This document shows positions 32,640-64,000 of a stretch of DNA of 64,000 bases, piece by piece. The stretch is from Tubulanus polymorphus (Eukaryota > Nemertea > Palaeonemertea > Tubulaniformes > Tubulanidae), in NCBI RefSeq assembly GCF_964204645.1, contig NC_134033.1:2043631-2107630 (forward strand). Direction: 5' to 3'. The notes beneath the pieces were generated by a model. That model ran no database searches and was not told the origin of the DNA. It saw only the letters and a list, made by a program, of their open reading frames with translations. Every line of letters begins with the position of its first letter. Position 1 is the first letter of the stretch. A program made the position numbers and the translations under genes.

Positions 32640-33390
32640 ATTAGCCCAATCTTTAGTTCAAGTTAAAACCCCATTCACCGGTTAAAGTGGGCGGATTTAT
32701 TTCTTTAAGTTGTTTTATTTTGATTTTGTGTGAAAACGTGCAGGGAAAAAATAGCTACGGTACAAATCAATCGTGCGTGTGACAAATTCTAACTACGGTA
32801 GGATTTTTTCTACATCGACTCAAAAAATAATCAAAATTAATATATCAAATCAAAAACCTCCCCCCCCCAAAAAAACATTCATGATTAAATTAACCAATTT
32901 TTTTGTGGTATGATTAGTCGAAATTAAGTCAGGCTCTCATTAACCATTCCATAAATAAGAATTGATTATCTTATAAATCAAACAGATCTAGAAAACAACG
33001 AACGAGCTATTCTTAAAATTTCTTTGAATATTTTTGCTTCAAATTATTTTCAAAAGTTTTTTTCAGTATTTTTGCTATAAATTCTAAGTAGTTTTTTGTT
33101 TCTTTTCCATGGTTCATATTGCATCCAATCAAATACAAACCAATATTCTATTCATTCTATCGTCCCAAAATATGAAGTAATTCTTATCAAGATCAAGTCG
33201 TTTCAATATTTCTACTCTAAATTTTCAGATTGCTTTTTTGGAAACACAATAAACATATTGCACCTATAGCCACAAGTCAGTCAGTCGGTCGGTTATTAGA
33301 CAGAAAAAGAAAAATACATTTTGATATTCGTTTTGAAACGGTTAGATATGTGTGTACAGTAAAAAAACAAACTGGGATCGTCTATCATAG
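32640..33390. other. AT-rich intergenic, no gene seen
   Basis: Low-complexity runs including C8 near 32866. An ORF at 33230-33532 runs through the family F element and is not supported. Confidence 0.4.
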
Positions 33391-33394
33391 ATAT

Positions 33395-33493
33395 GGACCC
33401 GGTTCCACAGTTGTGAGCTCGAGAGATGACATATTTTCGACGTTTGAACTCCGTGAGTCGAATCTGAACTCACACAACTGCGGAACCGGGTCC
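33395..33493. mobile_element. MITE-like element, GGTTCCACAGTTGTGAG termini (family F)
   Basis: GGACCCGGTTCCACAGTTGTG to CACAACTGCGGAACCGGGTCC, 99 bp with a 21-bp terminal inverted repeat. The terminal word is the unit core of the minisatellites at 0.2, 36.4, 42.3 and 52.9 kb. Confidence 0.75.
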
Positions 33494-33494
33494 A

Positions 33495-34120
33495 CGAGTG
33501 TCGATATTTACGACAGATGTGACAAAAAATAATACAGTAGATTCTTCCTTGAATTCTGTATTTTGAAAATCCATAAGACTTCAGAATAGCAGCTTATAAT
33601 TTGTGGTCAATTTCACCGAGAAATTTTGGGTAGAATTTTACCAGTATAAATTTTACCGCAGTAAGAGAGAGATTCTACTGTATTTCACTAACTCTTACTC
33701 AGCATTCGACACCAACTCTGGGTAGAATTTTACCAGTCTCAACTTTACTCAAGTAAGAGACGCAGAGTTTACTGTATTTCACAAACTCGGTATTTTACTC
33801 GGTATTTTGACCATTTTTGTCCAAAACGGGCGGAGTCTACTGTACATAAATGTATACAAATATATATTTGATTGACACTCACAACACCAATATGGCGTAC
33901 CTAGCAACAGTCGTCGAGCATATCCGTCTGTGAAATCGTTAATTTCCCCGATCTTTTAGTGAACGAAATGAACATATGATCGGTCTGATAGAGCTGAGCC
34001 TGAAAACATTCAATATTCATATCATTCATTAGCAAAAACATATCCAATACTGATATATTCATTAATTACCAGTAAATCTGACTTCGGTGCCGAAGTCCTG
34101 GGCCCAGTTGCATAATCGCA
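33495..34120. other. Intergenic with a 115-bp direct duplication
   Basis: GGGTAGAATTTTACCAGT...TTTAC..CAGTAAGAGA...TCTACTGTATTTCAC is present twice (33627-33690 and 33719-33782). No gene. Confidence 0.5.
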
Positions 34121-34124
34121 AAGT

Positions 34125-34500
34125 CATCTTGAATCTTAAAACTGATCTTAAGTTGTTTGATTGGTTTTAGAACTAAGATGAGCTTAGACTGGTCTTAAGT
34201 TGTTAGATTGGTTATAGAACCAAAATGAGCTTAGACTGGTCTTAAGTTGTTAGATTGGTTGTAGAACCAAAATGAGCTTAGACTGGTCTTAAGTTGTTAG
34301 ATTGGCTATAGAACCAAAGTGAGTTTAGACTGGTCTTACGTTGTAAGATACGCTATGGAACCAAAATGAGCTTTGACTGGTCTTAAGTTGTAAGATTGGC
34401 TATAGAACCAAAATGAGTTTAGACTGGTCTTAAGTTGTGCTATGAAATTGGCTATAAAATCAAAATGAGCACAAACTGGTCTTCAATTTGCAACTGTTTA
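34125..34500. repeat. 46-bp satellite from family B core (plus-strand GAGCTTAGACTGGTC)
   Basis: Seven to eight units of GAGCTTAGACTGGTCTTAAG followed by TTGTTAGATTGGTTATAGAACCAAAAT. The flank CCCAGTTGCATAATCG at 34106 is a family B end. The same satellite lies inverted at 63520-63895. Confidence 0.9.
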
Positions 34501-34504
34501 ACCA

Positions 34505-35235
34505 GATCCAGAACTTGACACAAAACATAACGAAAAACCTGAAAAAAAAACAGAATTAGATTTTTATCATTTCAAGAGAACATATTATTACATTGACACT
34601 CAGTGTGAAAGAACTATGAATCTATTTTTTTCATTTTTTCTCTAAGATAGACTGTGATTTTATCCTAATGAACTAAAGAAACAAAGGTAGTCATATTTTG
34701 TGTACATGACTCCCCTTCAAATGATCCCCAGCCATCAGAAAAGTGAATAAAGTACCGATTCCTAAATGAAACTGATCCTCAATTCATCATTAAGATTTAC
34801 TTGGAAACTTCTCTGGTCTAAAAAAAAGTCTAGTTTGGTCTCCCTAATTTTCTTTTAAAATAGATTTCCACCAAGTTAGAGAAAAAGATACATTTAAAAG
34901 ATCAGTGAACATTATAGACTGGATAGTTTTTTAGATTGTAGTTGACATCATATCGATGAACTTTCTAAAGTTCTAAAGTGGTGCGTGTCATACAAGTTGT
35001 GTCGGCTACAAGAGAAGACAAATAGTTCGGTGCTGAGGAGTTCAAATCACCAGAACAAAGTTAAATTTTTTTGCATTCGACGGAATGAGTTGAATTTGTT
35101 TTAATGAAGGTTTGATTGAACTGTTCAGTTTGTGTATAAGTATAAACAGAAGTCGCACAGACTAGTTCAGTTACATTTGCCTGTATAAACCAGGCTTTCA
35201 ACGCAAGCAGACGGACCCGGAATCAAACTTACAAA
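34505..35235. other. AT-rich intergenic, no gene seen
   Basis: No coding frame or recognisable element. Confidence 0.4.
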
Positions 35236-35238
35236 TCA

Positions 35239-35373
35239 GGGTCTGCAGTTGCTCAAAAATTGCTTAAAGATAACCAGCAGATAAATACCATAGAAACAAT
35301 GATCTTTTTGATTGTCATTATGTCAACTATCCACTGGTTAACTCTAACCAACTTTTGAGCAACTGCAGCCCTA
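35239..35373. mobile_element. MITE-like element (family E, full copy)
   Basis: GGGTCTGCAGTTGCTCAAAAA to TTTTGAGCAACTGCAGCCC, 134 bp. The interior GATAACCAGCAGATAAATACC and CAACTATCCACTGGTTAAC is shared with 46.90 kb. Confidence 0.75.
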
Positions 35374-35454
35374 GAATCATATACCAAACTATTTCCCGAA
35401 ACCGATTCCCGTTTTCAAAGTTCTTTCACACGCGTGCAGTGTAAAAATGATGTC

Positions 35455-35800
35455 AAAAACCTGGTTACGACGGCGGCAATGGCGACGGCCATTTTGTTTT
35501 AAGGAAGGGCGAGGTGTGACAGTGGGCGCAACACCGATTATTACCTCCCGACCGCGGGCGTTGTTGCTGCTGATTGGATAAACTAATCACGTGAACGGGT
35601 ACAGACTCGAACATGGCGTCCGTTTCCTGGGGAAGAAAAAAGAAAACGAAAATGAATTCGTCAGCGGAAAAAATAGGGAAAATTGATGAAAATAAATCGA
35701 CGATTCGTCTCGACGAATTTGTAAATCTTTTCTCTCTGCAAAATAAAATGATTTTGAAAGTTTGGAAATTAAAGAATTTTGATCAAATATAACATCTTCA
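35455..35800 (+). promoter_or_regulatory. GC-rich promoter-like segment with possible first exon
   Basis: GC-rich, TATA-less sequence with ATTGG (CTGATTGGATAA), CACGTG (ATCACGTGAAC) and two YY1-like ATGGCG words (GCAATGGCGACGGCCATTTTG and AACATGGCGTCC). The second contains an ATG in strong context at 35613, opening a 60-codon frame (MASVSWGRKKKTKMNSS...RLDEFV) to 35794. A donor-like TTTGTAAATC at 35720 would truncate it after DEF. The opposite strand also offers an ATG. Product unknown and direction uncertain. Confidence 0.35.
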
Positions 35801-35824
35801 TACAAGTTTATGAGTTGCATATTT

Positions 35825-36095
35825 CAATATGGCTGCCAAGCAGGCATGCAAGCTCAATATGGCTGTCAGGCAGGTATATAGCCCCAATATGGCTGCCAAG
35901 CAGCTATGTAACCTCAATATGGCAGCCAGACAGGTATATAGCCTCAATATGGCAGCCAGGTGGGCATATAGCATAAATATGGCTGTCAGGCAGGTATATA
36001 GCCTCAGTATGGCTGCCAGGCAGCTATGTAACCTCAATATGACTGCCAGGCAGGTTTATAGCCTCAATATATATTTATAGCATAAATATGGCTGT
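35825..36095 (+). repeat. 30-bp minisatellite CAATATGGCTGCCAGGCAG
   Basis: Nine units of CAATATGGCTGCCAGGCAGGT followed by ATATAGCCT. Open frames on both strands are repeat-made. A three-unit relative is at 45033-45130, and both arrays end in a similar CTATG..GGCT.GAATG sequence. Confidence 0.95.
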
Positions 36096-36099
36096 CAGA

Positions 36100-36340
36100 C
36101 TACTATGGGGGCTTGAATGGGTACCACCTCAGTGTAACAATCATCTCCCGGAGGAGGTTTCCCAATCGATAAAGGCGAACATGCGAGGAAAATAATGACC
36201 ACCATTTTCAATCCCTGCACCACTGAGTTTGTATGAAATGCCAAAAAGTGGATTCAGCTCAATGCTATCTACCAAAAAGCAAACATGCCTTAAATGACTT
36301 CAATATACAATATACTGATATGTATAGGCAATTAAACTGT
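36100..36340. other. Spacer, no gene seen
   Basis: Short unique sequence between two minisatellites. Confidence 0.4.
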
Positions 36341-36344
36341 AATT

Positions 36345-36605
36345 TGACTCCAAAAGTCAAATTATATCCACAACTATGGGAATGACACACCAGTGTCAAA
36401 TCAAACCCACACAACTGTGGAACTGGGTCTTGAGTCAAATTAAACCCACACAACTGTGGAACTTGGTCCAGGGTCATATTAAACCCCCACAACTGTGGAA
36501 CTGGATCCAGGGTCAAATTAAATCCCAACAACTGTGGAACTAGATCCAGAGTCAAATTAGACCCACCCAAATGTGGAACTGGGTTCAGAGTCAAATTAAA
36601 CTCAA
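36345..36605. repeat. 41-bp minisatellite (CACAACTGTGGAACTGG)
   Basis: About six units of AACCCACACAACTGTGGAACT followed by GGATCCAGAGTCAAATTA. The same satellite is at 52785-53250. Confidence 0.9.
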
Positions 36606-36684
36606 ACAACTAAAGAACTATCATAAATAGCATCAATATTGAACTCATAATAATTAACTCCGTTCTCAGTTGAGAGGTCGGTCT

Positions 36685-36735
36685 TGCGATGAAGTTAGAT
36701 CAAAACTTCGCCAAATTTGTCGAGAAAGTAAATTT
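36685..36735 (+). other. Exon-like segment, very tentative
   Basis: ATG at 36688 follows an in-frame TGA and reads MKLDQNFAKFVEKVNF to a consensus donor AGGTAAGTG at 36738. An acceptor-like TTCTCAG lies at 36670. No downstream exon was found on this strand. Confidence 0.15.
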
Positions 36736-37094
36736 TAGGTAAGTGAATTTTTCATTAGAAACTGAACGAAGACTTTTTCGAAAAGACTTCTTCGAGATTC
36801 TTCACCGCAAAACTAGGCGCTCTACTTGTAACTGATAACTGATAATGAAATATGAACGATGAACGTTAGATATAGAAATTATACCAGAGGTGACATACAG
36901 TCGTAGGGCAGACGCAGTGCTGAAAACAAACAAAAAATATCAATAGAATTAGTTCTAAAAGTAGCGATTACTGTCTAGGACAAAGTTCCACTGTTTGGTT
37001 TAGTTCCACTCTATAAAAGATCAGATCCCTTCAAAAATAAAAATTTCTTAATTCTAAGAGGTTATCTAATTCAGAAATCTGAAACTTCCGACCT

Positions 37095-37203
37095 GGGCCC
37101 AGATTCACGAAAAGGTTTAACTCTTTTATCGATTTAACGTAAACTGAATTCAGGAAGAAATTAAATCCATTTAAGAGTTTTTTTTTGTGAAATTGGACAC
37201 TGA
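37095..37203. mobile_element. MITE-like element (family D)
   Basis: GGGCCCAGATTCACGAAAAGG to TTTTTTTGTGAAATTGGACAC, 108 bp, diverged at the right end. Just beyond the flippase 3' end. Confidence 0.5.
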
Positions 37204-37424
37204 TCGTGTTCACTGGGGAGCTCCAACGGGGGTTAGAAATTCATCGTCAAAAATTCACTAGCGAATGCAGCATTCACGACGAGACAAGGGAAGAAATTTA
37301 GGTTGAGGGAAAAAGGGGGAGTAGCTCAAAAACAAAAAACAAGCAGTAGGCAATCTCTTCAATACAAATAATCAGTTCAAAAATGCATTTTAGTTTTAAC
37401 CGGTTCAAAATGGATAGACCTTTC

Positions 37425-37590
37425 CAGAAACAATGGCCGCTTACACAAAATCATCCCCCTATGACATCATCAAATATTGTACTGTATTTTTGTTGCATCA
37501 ATTTTCAACAAGGTCGGAATGCAAAGAAAATCCATTATTCATTAGTGATGTCATAAGGGGATTTCATGGAGACCGCCATCGTTTCTTTTG
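37425..37590. repeat. Inverted pair of TGATGTCATAGGGGGA units
   Basis: AATGGCCGCTTACACAAAATC, then ATCCCCCTATGACATCATCA, is mirrored by GTGATGTCATAAGGGGATTTC and GACCGCCATCGTTTC. Here two units of the family lie head to head, making a 160-bp hairpin. Confidence 0.75.
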
Positions 37591-37869
37591 GGCAGCAGTA
37601 TTGTTGCTAGGACCGAGTTCCACATGGGAGCAGACGTAAATCAAAATATATCATAAAATATGGAGAACTGTGGAACTAGGTCCCGCTTATTCAAGACCCG
37701 ATATTGATATCCATCTGCCGATGTTTGGGTCTTTAAGAGAACCTCATGAAAAAATTCTTTTTTCTTCTTTCAATTTTTTTCAAATCTTCCAAACATGAAT
37801 GTAGGGGTGGTAGGTTATCGTCAGCGGGGAGGGGCTGGGTTCCCGGCGGGGTCGGTAGGTCTGTCGTAC

Positions 37870-64000
<26,131 letters not shown>

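Noticed and set aside
35798-36080. Repeat proteins of MAARQVYSLN / CLAAILRLY type
   Set aside because: The 30-bp minisatellite is a multiple of three, so all frames stay open.

Overview
The window is nuclear DNA of an animal. Genes are split by GT-AG introns, AATAAA signals follow several stops, and there are no bacterial operons or ribosome binding sites. It is AT-rich and packed with short inverted-repeat transposons, minisatellites and LINE/SINE remnants. A marine invertebrate, probably a lophotrochozoan such as a mollusc, fits best; that placement is inference from gene style and repeat types.

Layout. 1-706 (+) holds the last two visible exons of an unidentified gene, with a separate possible terminal exon at 2905-3030 followed by AATAAA. 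3.5-6.5 kb is retroelement debris: a CR1/L2-type LINE 3' end on the minus strand and a frameshifted BEL/Pao-type fragment, around a 12-bp-based minisatellite. 7174-9216 (+) is a complete five-exon gene for a 215-residue secreted cysteine-containing protein of unknown function. 9.3-19.3 kb is mostly repeats, with one unexplained membrane-type ORF (17295-17699, minus). 19304-20278 (+) is an intronless class A GPCR of 324 residues. 20.4-37.8 kb has no confident gene but contains two promoter-like segments (28.6 and 35.5 kb), two long foldback elements and many MITEs. 37870-64000 (-) is the main gene: at least 22 exons of a P4-type ATPase (phospholipid flippase) closest to the ATP11 group. It has a 13.8 kb intron between the first two visible exons and lacks its N-terminal exons, which lie beyond the window.

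The main product is an integral membrane flippase carrying the P-type catalytic elements (DGET, PISL, DKTGTLT, KGAE, TGDK, GDGAND). The GPCR and the secreted protein are independent genes; nothing shows that the three act together.

The most striking content outside genes is the repeat landscape. Eight copies of a TTAA-flanked, piggyBac-like MITE carry an internal CACCGCA/TGCGGTG palindrome. At least five small inverted-repeat families share GGGxCC..GTTxCA-type ends, and one seems to have seeded two satellites. Several minisatellites recur at distant loci, some in opposite orientation. Two sites carry hammerhead-ribozyme-like cores of the kind found in Penelope-like elements.
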